A stretch of DNA of 64,000 nt from a bacterium (GCA_016708315.1 JADJGC010000023.1:744001-808000); one strand, 5' to 3'. Counted from the stretch's first letter, positions 26,062 to 35,497 are shown. Made by a program: numbers and translations. The notes: generated by a model from the letters alone, not told the origin.

Positions 26062-26748
26062 TTACTCCCGAAATTTGTAACCTACGCCGCGCACAGTTTC
26101 GATGTATTGGCCTGCGTCGCCAAGTTTCTTTCGCAGTCCCACTATTTGTACGTCAACTGAGCGGTCGGTGACAATAGTTTCATCACCGCGAATCTCATTG
26201 ACGATCTGGTATCGTGTAAACACCCAACCCGGATGGCGGGCAAGGAATTGTAGTATCTGGAATTCCGTCAAAGTCAGATCAACCGACTTGCCGGCAACCA
26301 TGACTTCATGACGACCCGGATGTATCACAATATCGTGGACCTTGATTGTGGTCACTGCCCGGTCAGCTTCTCTGGCTTTGCGGCGCAGGATATTGCGGAT
26401 TCTGGCGATCAGAATTTTTGGGCTGAAAGGTTTGGTGATGTAGTCGTCGGCGCCAACTTCCAGACCGGTGACAACGTCCGATTCTTCGCTCTTGGCGGTC
26501 AACATAATGATCGGAATGTGCTGAGTCTTGCCGTCGTTCTTGAGCATTTTGCAGACTTCCAAACCATCGAGGCCCGGCAGCATAACGTCAAGAACAACAA
26601 GGCTGGGGAGATTATTTCTGGCTGATTTGAGACCATCCTCGCCGGATGTCACTCCGGTTACGCGATAGCCTTCTTTTCCGAGATTATAGTTAATCAGCTC
26701 AAGAATATCTTCCTCGTCTTCAATAACCAGGATATTATCTTTCGCCAT
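26062..26748 (-). CDS. phoB: Phosphate regulon response regulator PhoB
   Basis: A 228-residue OmpR/PhoB-type regulator. Receiver domain residues 1-120 with the acidic pocket EDEED and phospho-acceptor Asp54 in VVLDVMLPGLDG, Thr in MLTAKSEE and Lys in DDYITKPFSP. The winged-helix domain (about 130-228) has LTLTEFQILQFLARHPGWVFTR and the ending YIETVRGVGYKFRE. The ATG at 26748 with GGAG upstream is preferred to an in-frame start near 26874 that would run through the promoter repeats. Cotranscribed with phoR. Confidence 0.94.
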   Translation of the reverse strand: MAKDNILVIEDEEDILELINYNLGKEGYRVTGVTSGEDGLKSARNNLPSLVVLDVMLPGLDGLEVCKMLKNDGKTQHIPIIMLTAKSEESDVVTGLEVGADDYITKPFSPKILIARIRNILRRKAREADRAVTTIKVHDIVIHPGRHEVMVAGKSVDLTLTEFQILQFLARHPGWVFTRYQIVNEIRGDETIVTDRSVDVQIVGLRKKLGDAGQYIETVRGVGYKFRE

Positions 26749-26823
26749 GATTACTCCATCTTCCTTTCGACGCGATAGTAGTATAATTACGTTTCCAAAG
26801 CAAAAGATATCTATACGGGTCGA

Positions 26824-26861
26824 CGTTAATTCTGTGTTAGGATTGGGATCGGCTTCTGTTA
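26824..26861 (-). promoter_or_regulatory. Pho-box-like repeats upstream of phoB
   Basis: Plus-strand GTTA cores at 26825, 26836 and 26858 fall on one 11-bp grid (the 26847 step is unoccupied). Two share flanks with the pstS site (CTAACAcAGAAT-type). The block lies 76-113 bases before the phoB start and suggests autoregulation by PhoB. Confidence 0.6.
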
Positions 26862-26867
26862 GACCCG

Positions 26868-27920
26868 TTAACAAATGCGCGGAAGCTGCTCGCCGGACAA
26901 CATATTTACTACTCGTTTGCCTCCGTAAGGCGTAACGAGTACCACCTGCGAGTCATTGGACTTACACACCGTACCGATTATCTGCGGCGAGTTCTCAGGG
27001 GACAGAGACTTTAGAATTTTAACAGCTTCGTCAACCGCTTTGCCGGGTACAATTGCCAAAAATCGACCTTCGTTTGCTACGTGGAGCGGATCGAAGCCGA
27101 GCAATTCGCACGCTGCCCGTACCGGCTCGGATACGGCGATTGAACTCTCATTGATTTCGATTTCCATCCTTGCCGATTGGGCAATCTCAACTAATGCACT
27201 CGCCAATCCACCGCGAGTCAGGTCTCTTAGGCAATGTATTTCAATTCCGCCAGCCAACAGCGCAAGCACTTCGCGATGTAATAGCGCACAGTCGCTCACC
27301 ACTGTCGATTCAAGTCCCAGATTCTCGCGTTGCGCCATTATCGCGATACCGTGCCTGCCGATATCCCCGGAGAGGATTATCACATCGCCGCTTGTCACTT
27401 TCGATGGAGCAATCACTTGATCATGTTCTACCAATCCGATTCCGGCAGTGTTAATGAAAAGCCCATCGCCTTTGCCTCGCTCGACTACCTTGGTATCCCC
27501 GGTAACAATCTGCACTCCGCAATCGGCTGCGGTTGCACGAATCGACTCCATTACGCGGCTCAGTGTTTCGATCGGAAGCCCTTCTTCTATTATCAATGCA
27601 AGACTCAAATAGAGAGGCTTCGCGCCGGCCATAGCGAGATCATTCACGGTACCGCAAACAGCAAGCTTGCCGATATCTCCGCCGGGGAAGAAGAGCGGAC
27701 TGACAACAAACGAATCGGTTGTGAAGGCGAGTTTCGATTGACCGACCTGCAATACCGAAGCATCGTGCCGCGAAGCGAGCAACGCATTGTCAATCGGCGC
27801 TACAATGACGCGCTCCAACAGCTGATGCATCAATGTCCCGCCGCCGCCGTGAGCCATCAGGACTTTGTCGCTGTCGTTAAGCGGTCTGGCACAGGACAGG
27901 TTGAATTTGGGCTCAGTCAA
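26868..27920 (-). CDS. hypE: Hydrogenase maturation factor HypE
   Basis: A 350-residue PurM-like enzyme that dehydrates a carbamoyl group on its own C-terminal cysteine to make the cyanide ligand of the NiFe site. The N-terminal ATP-binding motif AHGGGGTLMHQLLE, TGDTKVVERGKGDGLFIN (about 146) and the essential terminal Cys in GEQLPRIC are all present. The start is TTG at 27920, 15 bp after hypD. Last gene of the hydrogenase operon; phoB follows on the same strand after 119 bp. Confidence 0.95.
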   Translation of the reverse strand: MTEPKFNLSCARPLNDSDKVLMAHGGGGTLMHQLLERVIVAPIDNALLASRHDASVLQVGQSKLAFTTDSFVVSPLFFPGGDIGKLAVCGTVNDLAMAGAKPLYLSLALIIEEGLPIETLSRVMESIRATAADCGVQIVTGDTKVVERGKGDGLFINTAGIGLVEHDQVIAPSKVTSGDVIILSGDIGRHGIAIMAQRENLGLESTVVSDCALLHREVLALLAGGIEIHCLRDLTRGGLASALVEIAQSARMEIEINESSIAVSEPVRAACELLGFDPLHVANEGRFLAIVPGKAVDEAVKILKSLSPENSPQIIGTVCKSNDSQVVLVTPYGGKRVVNMLSGEQLPRIC

Positions 27921-27935
27921 TCTCGTACCTACTTC

Positions 27936-29024
27936 CTAAGACTTTGCTCGGTACCGGTAATACGCCGCGCAAGCGCCTTCGCTCGAAACCATTGTAGCTC
28001 CCAAAGGCGATTCCGGTGTACATCGTGTCCCAAATGCAGGACAGTCGGTCGGTTTGCGCTGACCTCGGAGTATTGTCCCGCTGATGCAGTCGGCGGAATC
28101 GGCGGTTGGAACGGAGTGAATTTCGAATTTACGTTCAGCATCAAATGCTGCATATCTATCGCGTAATCTCAAACCACTTCCCGGTATGACACCAATTCCG
28201 CGCCAGTTTCGATCGGAGATTTCGTAGACTTCGCGCATAACTTCTTGAGCAGGCTGGTTGCCCAATCTACTGACAGCTCGTGAGTACTGATTTTCGACTT
28301 CATGGCGTCCCTCCTCCAATTGACGAACGCACATCAAGATTCCGTGAAGCAAATCCGTAGGTTCGAATCCGGTCACTACGATGGGAACGCTATACCTCTC
28401 CGCCAACGGATAGTATTCGTCATAGCCGGTCACCGCACACACATGCCCCGCAGCGAGAAATCCGTTTACGAGATTCTCTTCGTCTCCTAGTATGGCCGCC
28501 ATTGCTGCCGGAACAGTGACTTGCGAAACCAATTGCGAGTAGTTGGTGACGTGCTCCTTGGCCGCGCGGTACACCGCCATAGCGTTTGCCGGAGCCGTTG
28601 TCTCGAATCCCACCGCGAAGAAGATGATTTCCTTTTCGGGGTTCCTCTTTGCTGTTTCAAGCGCATCCAAAGGTGAATAGACTATTCGAACGTCACCACC
28701 TCCGGCTTTGACCTTGAGCAGGTCAGTATGCGAGCCGGGCACTCGAAGCATATCGCCGAACGAGCAGAGTATGATGTTTGGCCGAGCTGCCAGTTCACAG
28801 GCAGTATCAATAGCTTCTATCGGTGTGACGCAAACCGGGCAACCGGGGCCATGCACTAACGTGATACGGGACGGCAGCAACTGGTCGATGCCGTGTTTGA
28901 CGATGGAATGCGTTTGCCCGCCGCAGATTTCCATGATCGTCCAATCGCGAGTGGTGATCTTCTTTATTTCCGCAGCCAGCGCCAATGCGGCTTCGGCATC
29001 ACGATACTCGTCGATGTATTTCAT
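27936..29024 (-). CDS. hypD: Hydrogenase maturation factor HypD
   Basis: A 362-residue iron-sulfur protein that, with HypC, carries the Fe(CN)2CO group while it is assembled. CGGQTHSIVKHGID (about 34-47), HGPGCPVCVTP (about 68-78), GFETTAPANAM and the cysteine-rich C-terminus (CISGTILRGQRKPTDCPAFG, then CTPESPLGATMVSSEGAC) are the family's conserved clusters. It overlaps the end of hypC by 4 bases. Confidence 0.96.
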   Translation of the reverse strand: MKYIDEYRDAEAALALAAEIKKITTRDWTIMEICGGQTHSIVKHGIDQLLPSRITLVHGPGCPVCVTPIEAIDTACELAARPNIILCSFGDMLRVPGSHTDLLKVKAGGGDVRIVYSPLDALETAKRNPEKEIIFFAVGFETTAPANAMAVYRAAKEHVTNYSQLVSQVTVPAAMAAILGDEENLVNGFLAAGHVCAVTGYDEYYPLAERYSVPIVVTGFEPTDLLHGILMCVRQLEEGRHEVENQYSRAVSRLGNQPAQEVMREVYEISDRNWRGIGVIPGSGLRLRDRYAAFDAERKFEIHSVPTADSADCISGTILRGQRKPTDCPAFGTRCTPESPLGATMVSSEGACAAYYRYRAKS

Positions 29025-29275
29025 TCTTCAGACTCATCCGGGAGTTCGATTTCACCGATTTGGCGAAGATACTCGAATACTTTGTTGGCTTCGTCTTCAT
29101 CGACAATGCTCAAAGCAAATCCGACATGCACGACAACGTAATCGCCGATTTTGACTTCGGGAACGTAGCAGAGGTTCACTTCGCGGATCACACCGCCGAA
29201 ATCGATGCGTCCGGTCTTCATGATCGGGTCGTCGCCCTCGATGGAAGTTACCTTACCGGGAATTGCCAGACACAT
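29021..29275 (-). CDS. hypC: Hydrogenase maturation chaperone HypC
   Basis: An 84-residue chaperone that shuttles the iron centre from HypD to the large subunit. It begins with the invariant MCLAIPGKV, whose Cys2 binds the metal group, and contains VKIGDYVVVHVGFALSIVDEDEA. Slightly longer than minimal HypC because of an acidic tail. Lies between hypF and hypD, with a 4-base overlap with hypD. Confidence 0.96.
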   Translation of the reverse strand: MCLAIPGKVTSIEGDDPIMKTGRIDFGGVIREVNLCYVPEVKIGDYVVVHVGFALSIVDEDEANKVFEYLRQIGEIELPDESEE

Positions 29276-29281
29276 CGTGAG

Positions 29282-31582
29282 CTACCTTTCCACGCTTCGC
29301 GCAACAGCGACGATTTGGCCGACGGCAATACCGCCGTCATTGGTTGGAACCTGTCGGTGCCAGTAAGGTGTAAATCCGCTCGACCGAAGCCGTGATATCG
29401 AGTGCTCGAGCAAGTACTTGTTCTGAAAGCAGCCGCCGGTTAACACAACACGCTTCAATCGGTTTCTATATGCTATCGCCACAATGATCTCGGCCAAAGT
29501 GTTGTGGAATCTCGCAGAGATCAAAGATGCATTCACCCCGGACTTGTGATCTTCAAGAATAGCAACGATCATTGGACGCCAGTCAATCTCATATCCGGCA
29601 AGAAGCTCCTTCAGTTCGAATTCATAATATGCCGTAGTGTCTTCATCGCCGATAGCAAATTCCAGCATCATCGCGGCCTCGCCCTCGAAACTGCACTTGT
29701 GCGAGAATCCGAGTATCGCCGCGACGGCATCAAACAGCCTCCCGACACTCGAAGTCCGCGGCGCATTGAGGCTCTGGCTCAACATCCGCCAGACGATTTC
29801 TGATTCGTTGTCGTTGAAGGAATTCTTCGGAAGCAATTTGCGCCAATCTCCCATCGAGTCGCGGCAGATCTCATACAGAACACCAGCCGCCGATCGCCTT
29901 GGTTCCTTGGCGGCAATGTCACCGCCCGGAAGTGCTAACGGCCTGAAGTAGGCGACGCGCTCAAATGAAACAGCGTCTACGGCAAGAAATTCCCCTCCCC
30001 AGATTGTCCGATCCAAGCCAAGACCGGTGCCATCCCACGATACTCCCAATACTGGGGCATCGATATTGTTGTCGGCCATGCAACTAAGCACATGGGCATA
30101 GTGGTGCTGGACGCTTACCTTTTGCCCTGAGAGAGTTGCTGCATGCAAAGTAGATGAATAATCAGGATGCAGGTCGTGACCAATGTATGTTGGCTCCAAT
30201 TCATAGAGATCAGCAAGATCACGCAGGGACTCTTTGAAAGCCGCATTTGATTCGAGAGACTCAAGATCGCCAATATGCTGGCTGACGAAAATGTGTCGTC
30301 CTTTGCCAATCGCAACTGCGTTCTTGAAGTGACCACCGACAGCGACAGACTCGGGCAATTCCTGATTGAGCACGATTGGAAGCGGTGCATAGCCTCGAGC
30401 ACGACGAATCACCTGCGCTCGCCCAGCCATTACGCGCACTACTGAGTCATCGACATGGCGGCGAATCGGTCGATTATGTACCAGAAAGCAATCGGCGATT
30501 CCCTTGAGTCGAAGCAGCGCTTCGCGTTCATCGATGCACAGCGGTTCTTCCGACAGATTGCCGCTGGTCGCCACAACCGGACGATTAAACTGCCGCATCA
30601 GTATGTGATGTAATGGCGTGTATGGCAGCATCACGCCGAGATAGGGATTGCCGGGCGCAACTTCGGCAGCGATTTCGCGAACGGAGCTGCGTCTACGGCA
30701 AATCACGATTGGCGATTCCGGACTGCTGAGTAGATTGATTTCCAACTGAGTCAGTTCGCAATCCTGCTTGACCATATCGATTGAAGGATACATCAACGCA
30801 AACGGCTTGTTGCTGCGTCGCTTTCTGATTCGCAATTCACGAACTGCGTCGGAGTTTGCGGCATCGATCAGCAGTTGAAATCCGCCGAGCCCCTTGAGTG
30901 CAAAGATCTTTCCATTGCGAATTATTTTGATCGCTTCATCGACAACGTCTTGTCCCGTTGCAGTCGTCTTGCCATCGCTGTCCCAAAGTTCGAGGCTTGG
31001 ACCGCATGTCGGGCAAGCGTTTGGCTGTGCATGAAACCGGCGATTGGCAGGATCAGAGTATTCCGCCGAGCATTTCTCGCACATCGTGAAAATGTTCATC
31101 GTTGTGTTGGCGCGGTCATAAGGAAGAGAGGCAATTATCGAATACCGTGGTCCGCAATTGGTGCAGTTCGTAAACGGATATAGATAGCGGCGATCTTGCG
31201 GATCGAAAATCTCGCTTAGACACTCATCACAAGTCGCGATATCAGGCAGAACAAGTGTCGTCTTGCTGCCGACTTGATCGGAGTGTGCAATCACGAACTC
31301 ACCGCTACCCAGCGGCTGAATGAATTGCTCCGAGAGTTCATTGATAACAGCGCGGGGAGGAGTTTCTCTTCTGAATCGTCGATTGAATTCTTCAAGTACG
31401 CTTCTCTCGCCTTCTATCTCAATAGTTACTCCCTGCGAATTGTTTGCAACAAACCCCGTCAAATCTAAATCGCGGGCGAGTCGATAGACAAATGGGCGAA
31501 AGCCGACACCTTGAACAGCGCCCGACACCCTAATAAGCAAACGATGGGCTGCAGCTATTGAGTTCGTTCGGCGTTCCTTCAT
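29282..31582 (-). CDS. hypF: Carbamoyltransferase HypF
   Basis: A 766-residue enzyme that makes the carbamoyl group used for cyanide ligands. Domains in order: acylphosphatase (VSGAVQGVGFRPF, about 20-100), two zinc-finger pairs (CDECLSEIF, CTNCGPR, CEKCSAEY, CPTCG, about 115-190), YrdC-like (LKGLGGFQLLIDA, about 205-385) and Kae1-like C-terminal domain (HHYAHVLSCMADN, WDGTGLGLD, LTGGCFQN). The ATG at 31582 overlaps the protease stop as TGATG and is preferred over a GTG six bases earlier. Confidence 0.95.
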   Translation of the reverse strand: MKERRTNSIAAAHRLLIRVSGAVQGVGFRPFVYRLARDLDLTGFVANNSQGVTIEIEGERSVLEEFNRRFRRETPPRAVINELSEQFIQPLGSGEFVIAHSDQVGSKTTLVLPDIATCDECLSEIFDPQDRRYLYPFTNCTNCGPRYSIIASLPYDRANTTMNIFTMCEKCSAEYSDPANRRFHAQPNACPTCGPSLELWDSDGKTTATGQDVVDEAIKIIRNGKIFALKGLGGFQLLIDAANSDAVRELRIRKRRSNKPFALMYPSIDMVKQDCELTQLEINLLSSPESPIVICRRRSSVREIAAEVAPGNPYLGVMLPYTPLHHILMRQFNRPVVATSGNLSEEPLCIDEREALLRLKGIADCFLVHNRPIRRHVDDSVVRVMAGRAQVIRRARGYAPLPIVLNQELPESVAVGGHFKNAVAIGKGRHIFVSQHIGDLESLESNAAFKESLRDLADLYELEPTYIGHDLHPDYSSTLHAATLSGQKVSVQHHYAHVLSCMADNNIDAPVLGVSWDGTGLGLDRTIWGGEFLAVDAVSFERVAYFRPLALPGGDIAAKEPRRSAAGVLYEICRDSMGDWRKLLPKNSFNDNESEIVWRMLSQSLNAPRTSSVGRLFDAVAAILGFSHKCSFEGEAAMMLEFAIGDEDTTAYYEFELKELLAGYEIDWRPMIVAILEDHKSGVNASLISARFHNTLAEIIVAIAYRNRLKRVVLTGGCFQNKYLLEHSISRLRSSGFTPYWHRQVPTNDGGIAVGQIVAVARSVER

Positions 31583-32037
31583 CAGCACATTTCTCCGAGG
31601 AGGGAACTGATCTTAGTTATCGCTTGCTCAGCTGCGGCGTCAACTTCAGCTGTCAAGCCAATCCCTTCAGAGAAGTCTTTGCCTTCGATTCCGATGACAT
31701 CAACCCGACGCGGGAGCTGATTCAAAACGCGCGACAATTCAATCGCCTCGGCGACTCCAAAAGCATGCGAAGAGTAGTGGAAGAATTCTGACGGCACGCG
31801 GTGCGTCGAAGCGTCAATCTCGTGAATCTTGCCCGGTGTTGATTGAGAGCGAACTGCATCAACGACTACGATCTGATCAGCGTCCAGCCAACTTTGCATC
31901 AATGTTGCGCCCTCGCCCGACTGTGTGAGAACATCGATGCCTTGCGGAAGCAGGGTACGCATCTTCTCGACAATGTGAATTCCGACGCCATCATCGCGAC
32001 GAAATGGATTGCCTATTCCAATTAACAGACGCTTCAC
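31582..32037 (-). CDS. Hydrogenase maturation protease (HyaD/HycI family)
   Basis: A 151-residue endopeptidase that removes the C-terminal tail of the large subunit after nickel insertion. GIGNPFRRDDGVGIHIVEKM (residues 6-25) has the metal-sensing Glu/Asp pocket, and VVDAVRSQSTPG and YSSHAFGVAEAIEL are also typical. Starts with GTG after AAAGGAG. Sits between hydA, its substrate, and hypF. The predicted substrate tail is FLKLKVERS of the large subunit. Confidence 0.93.
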   Translation of the reverse strand: MKRLLIGIGNPFRRDDGVGIHIVEKMRTLLPQGIDVLTQSGEGATLMQSWLDADQIVVVDAVRSQSTPGKIHEIDASTHRVPSEFFHYSSHAFGVAEAIELSRVLNQLPRRVDVIGIEGKDFSEGIGLTAEVDAAAEQAITKISSLLGEMC

Positions 32038-32087
32038 AATTTATCTCCTTTGGCGGCAGGCAAAGTAACCTGCCGCCAAAGTTTGGT

Positions 32088-33380
32088 TCAGCTTCGTTCG
32101 ACTTTCAGTTTAAGAAAGTGCGTGGCACATGAGATACAGGGGTCGTAGTTGCGGACTGCCTGCTCGCACTGCCAGGTCAGCTTTTCATCATTGAGGTCAA
32201 TGAATCTCGGCACAAACTGCCGTAGATCCTCTTCGATCGTCTTCTGATTCTGAGAGGTCGGCGGTACAATCTTTGCATCCAGAATGATGCCGTGATCGTC
32301 AATCTTGTATCTATGAAAACAAATACCGCGTGGAGCTTCACTGCATCCGCATCCGGTTCCGGCTTTGGGCGCAACGTGAATGAACGGCCGTTCCGGCTTC
32401 TCATAGTTTTCGATTATTCGCAGCGCTTCGTTAATCGCGTACAAAGTCTCGACCGAACGAACGATGATCGATTTAAACGGATTGTAGCACGTCGACTCAA
32501 GACCGGCCTCGCGGGCAGCCTGTTGAATCTCCGGGCTAAGACGATCAAAATTGAGGTTGTAGCGCGCCAATGGACCAACGAAATAGGGTCCACGACCCTT
32601 CATCACCGAATGCAAAGCATTGGAGTGACGTACATGTTCCTCGGCGAAATGCTGTTCGTATTCGCGAACGGCAATGTCTAATCCGTGATTGGAAACCAGC
32701 CGTCCTTCGTTAAGCGGATACTCATTCGGATGGCGCAATGAAACGAATTCGTATTCCCGCTCAAATTCCGGGAATTCGAAAGTTGATACCAGCTTGATCA
32801 TTCCGACTGCGGCGTCGTGTGCCCACTTAAGTCGTTCGGTAATTGCCGCGAATTCAGATTTCTCCGGGGCGCGGTAGAATCCACCGACGCGGACATTGAT
32901 CGGGTGGATCTCGCGGCCGCCGACCAAAGTCATCAGGTCGTTGCCGATTTTCTTCAGAGCAAGTGCAGTCTTGACGGCATCGGGAAAGTCCTTTGCCATC
33001 TGGATTGCGTCTTCATATCCGAGGAAATCCGGCGCATGGAGCATATAAACATGCAGGACGTGGCTTTCAATCCACTCACCGCAATAGATGAGACGGCGCA
33101 GTTCACGCAATTGGCCTTCGATGTTGACTCCGCAGATGTCTTCCATCGCGTGAACGGCGCTCATTTGGTAAGCAATCGGACAAATTCCGCAAATGCGTGC
33201 CGCAATATCGGGAGCTTCACGGAAGTCGCGTCCGCGCAGGAATGCTTCAAAAAACCGTGGCGGTTCGAATATCTTGAACTTCAGATCGGTCACCCGATCG
33301 TCGGTAATTTTCACTAACAACGAGCCTTCGCCTTCGACGCGCGCAAGGTAGTCGACCTTGATGGTTCTACTTCCTTTCAT
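32088..33380 (-). CDS. hydA: Group 3b-like [NiFe] hydrogenase large (alpha) subunit
   Basis: A 430-residue catalytic subunit carrying the NiFe site. The L1 motif RICGICP is at residues 62-68 and the L2 motif DPCISCATH at 413-421, giving the four metal-binding cysteines. Cleavage after the last His would release FLKLKVERS. Assigned to the cytoplasmic group 3b (NADP-linked, sulfhydrogenase-like) because of its partner genes hydB, hydG and hydD. The ATG at 33380, after AGGAG, overlaps the hydD stop by 14 bases; an earlier in-frame ATG at 33419 is less likely. Confidence 0.94.
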   Translation of the reverse strand: MKGSRTIKVDYLARVEGEGSLLVKITDDRVTDLKFKIFEPPRFFEAFLRGRDFREAPDIAARICGICPIAYQMSAVHAMEDICGVNIEGQLRELRRLIYCGEWIESHVLHVYMLHAPDFLGYEDAIQMAKDFPDAVKTALALKKIGNDLMTLVGGREIHPINVRVGGFYRAPEKSEFAAITERLKWAHDAAVGMIKLVSTFEFPEFEREYEFVSLRHPNEYPLNEGRLVSNHGLDIAVREYEQHFAEEHVRHSNALHSVMKGRGPYFVGPLARYNLNFDRLSPEIQQAAREAGLESTCYNPFKSIIVRSVETLYAINEALRIIENYEKPERPFIHVAPKAGTGCGCSEAPRGICFHRYKIDDHGIILDAKIVPPTSQNQKTIEEDLRQFVPRFIDLNDEKLTWQCEQAVRNYDPCISCATHFLKLKVERS

Positions 33381-34149
33381 GGGCTTCACTCTCCTTTCGG
33401 AATGGCTCGGCATAGGCATTGAAACTTCGGAAAGCGCGCATCAAAGTGCCGCTATCGACGCCGAGTTTCTCCCATTGACAGCTAAGCGAAGAGGTATTGG
33501 GAGTTTCCTTCGGTCCAAAGCAGCCGTAACAGCCGCGATGGAACGCCGGGCAAATGGCGCCGCAACCGGTGTGAGTTACCGGACCGAGACATGGTGTGCC
33601 GTGTGCCACCATCACGCAAGCCGTACCATTTAGCTTGCAGGCAAGACAAACGGCATGCGGCGGAGTCACCGGCTTGCGTCCATGTAGAAACGCGCTGACG
33701 ACTTCGAGCAACTGCGACTTGCTGATTGGACAACCGCGCAATTCGAAATCTACAAAAACATGATTCTGGATCGGCGTCGAGTGGCTCAGTGTTTCAATGT
33801 ATTGCGGTGAAGCATACACTATCGAAGTGAAGTCCTTCACATCGGCAAAATTGCGCAGCGCCTGAATTCCTCCGGCAGTTGCGCACGCTCCGATAGTAAC
33901 CAGCTTCTTGGAAGCACGTCGCACTTTGTGGATGCGCTCCGCGTCATGCGAGGAGGTTATCGACCCTTCGACCAGAGAGATATCGTAAGGTCCTTTAACG
34001 ACCATTCGTGTCGCTTCCGGAAAATAAGATAACTCAATCTCGCCAAGGACGGACAACAACTCATCTTCGCAGTCGAGCAGACTCAACTGGCAACCATCGC
34101 AGGAGGCGAATTTCCAGACTGCTACCTTTGGTTTGGGACGCGATGTCAT
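33367..34149 (-). CDS. hydD: [NiFe] hydrogenase small (delta) subunit
   Basis: A 260-residue electron-transfer subunit next to the NiFe site. The proximal cluster motif CDGCQLSLLDCE (about 14-25), GACATAGG (about 92) and the cysteine set CLACKLNGTACVMVAHGTPCLGP, CGAICP, RGCYGCFGPKE (about 165-215) predict three [4Fe-4S] clusters. It lacks a Tat signal, so the enzyme is cytoplasmic. Lies between hydG and hydA. Confidence 0.94.
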   Translation of the reverse strand: MTSRPKPKVAVWKFASCDGCQLSLLDCEDELLSVLGEIELSYFPEATRMVVKGPYDISLVEGSITSSHDAERIHKVRRASKKLVTIGACATAGGIQALRNFADVKDFTSIVYASPQYIETLSHSTPIQNHVFVDFELRGCPISKSQLLEVVSAFLHGRKPVTPPHAVCLACKLNGTACVMVAHGTPCLGPVTHTGCGAICPAFHRGCYGCFGPKETPNTSSLSCQWEKLGVDSGTLMRAFRSFNAYAEPFRKESEAHERK

Positions 34150-34151
34150 AA

Positions 34152-34991
34152 CTATATCTCCCTCTTCAGCAGCAGTTCGCGAATCTTGTCATAGGGATAA
34201 ACCGGACCATCCTTGCAAATGAATGTTGGTCCCATCTGACAGTGACCGCACAACCCAACACCGCACTTCATGTTTCTTTCCATCGAGGCAAACACGCTGC
34301 TCATCGGCACACCGCGTTTTTGCAGCTCCAGCGCCACGTAGCGCATCATGATTTCGGGACCGCAAATCATTGCCGTCGTCTGCTGCGGATCAAATCCAGC
34401 TTTAGGAATCAGTGTTGTAACGACACCGACGTTTCCCTGCCAATTTGCAGCAGCACGATCCACTGTGACATAGACTTCCATATCTAGACGCGAGCGCCAG
34501 CTTTCCAGCTCCTTGCGGTAGAGGATGTCGTTCGGAGTGCGTGTTCCGTACAGTAAGATCAACTTCCCGTACTTGCGGCGGTTAGCGAGAATCTCATAGA
34601 TTACGGGGCGCAGCGGCGCCAGTCCGATGCCGCCGGCAACCAGCACGATGTCGTTACCTTCGGCGTGATTCACCGGCCAGGCGGTGCCAAAGGGCCCGCG
34701 GATTCCGATCATGTCGCCGGCCTTCAGTTTCGCCATTGCTTTAGTGACGTTTCCCACCGCACGCGTCGTGTGGATCAGCGGCTTGGGATTCGTCGGGTCG
34801 CCGGAGATCGAAATAGCTACTTCGCCAAATCCAAAAATGTAAATCATATTGAATTGTCCGGCGGCAAAGTTGTGGACTTCCTGCCCATACGCCGGGTGCA
34901 ACTCAAGAGTAAATGTATCGTGTGTTTCTTTCCGGATCCGATTGACTCGCGCCATGGTTGGCACCATCGGGCCGGCTTCTGTCGTCTTCAT
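34152..34991 (-). CDS. hydG: Hydrogenase FAD/NAD(P)-binding (gamma) subunit
   Basis: A 279-residue ferredoxin-reductase-like diaphorase that passes electrons between the hydrogenase and NAD(P)H. FAD-binding region with HTTRAVGNVTKAM, pyridine-nucleotide region GIGLAPLRPVIYEI and YGTRTPNDILYRKEL, and a C-terminal [2Fe-2S] ligand set CGVGLCGHCQMGPTFICKDG. The ATG at 34991 with AAAGG upstream is chosen; a longer frame would run back into the cNMP-domain gene. 2 bp before hydD. Confidence 0.93.
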   Translation of the reverse strand: MKTTEAGPMVPTMARVNRIRKETHDTFTLELHPAYGQEVHNFAAGQFNMIYIFGFGEVAISISGDPTNPKPLIHTTRAVGNVTKAMAKLKAGDMIGIRGPFGTAWPVNHAEGNDIVLVAGGIGLAPLRPVIYEILANRRKYGKLILLYGTRTPNDILYRKELESWRSRLDMEVYVTVDRAAANWQGNVGVVTTLIPKAGFDPQQTTAMICGPEIMMRYVALELQKRGVPMSSVFASMERNMKCGVGLCGHCQMGPTFICKDGPVYPYDKIRELLLKREI

Positions 34992-35004
34992 ATCAAGAAA
35001 CCTT

Positions 35005-35466
35005 TCAGTCGGTGCTGCTATATAAATCCAACAACTGCAGTGTCGCGCCTTGCAGCCGATGCTCGATAACGTGCGCCAGCCGCTTGGCCAACTCATAGCC
35101 GAGACTTGGATCTTTTTCGCATTTCGTACGCAGACACTTGGCGTCAAGCGCGATCGCACGAGTTAGCTCCATCGCACGGGCATCAAAATGCCAGAGATAG
35201 GGCGGGAATAACCAGGACCAGCCCAAGATATCACCTTCACGAACTGTATGAATCGTTACTGCGTGCCGCTTGGGACTGTGAATTTCCAGATTCACTTGTC
35301 CATGACGAATGATGTAGAACTCGTTCGCTTCGTAGCCTTCGCGCAGGATAAATTCGCCGGCATCGAACTTCACATTGCGTGAGCAACCTACCATCAGTTG
35401 GATGTGTTCCGGCTTGAGTCCCTTAATAAACGGGTGCTCGGCAAGAATCGGTTCAAGTGTTTCCAT
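35005..35466 (-). CDS. Cyclic-nucleotide-binding-domain protein without DNA-binding domain
   Basis: A 153-residue protein made of one cNMP-binding (Crp-like) beta-roll: FDAGEFILREGYEANEFYIIRHGQVNLEI (about 33-61) and TVREGDILGWSWLFPPYLWHFDARAMELTRAIALD. It ends after a short helical region, without the helix-turn-helix of Crp/Fnr. The position between hydB and hydG in one operon suggests a role as an allosteric or assembly partner of the hydrogenase, not a transcription factor (inference). The ATG at 35466 follows AGGAG. Such genes are known in other group 3b operons, to my recollection. Confidence 0.88.
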   Translation of the reverse strand: METLEPILAEHPFIKGLKPEHIQLMVGCSRNVKFDAGEFILREGYEANEFYIIRHGQVNLEIHSPKRHAVTIHTVREGDILGWSWLFPPYLWHFDARAMELTRAIALDAKCLRTKCEKDPSLGYELAKRLAHVIEHRLQGATLQLLDLYSSTD

Positions 35467-35497
35467 TTTGACTTCTCCTATCAAACAGAGAGTTGTT

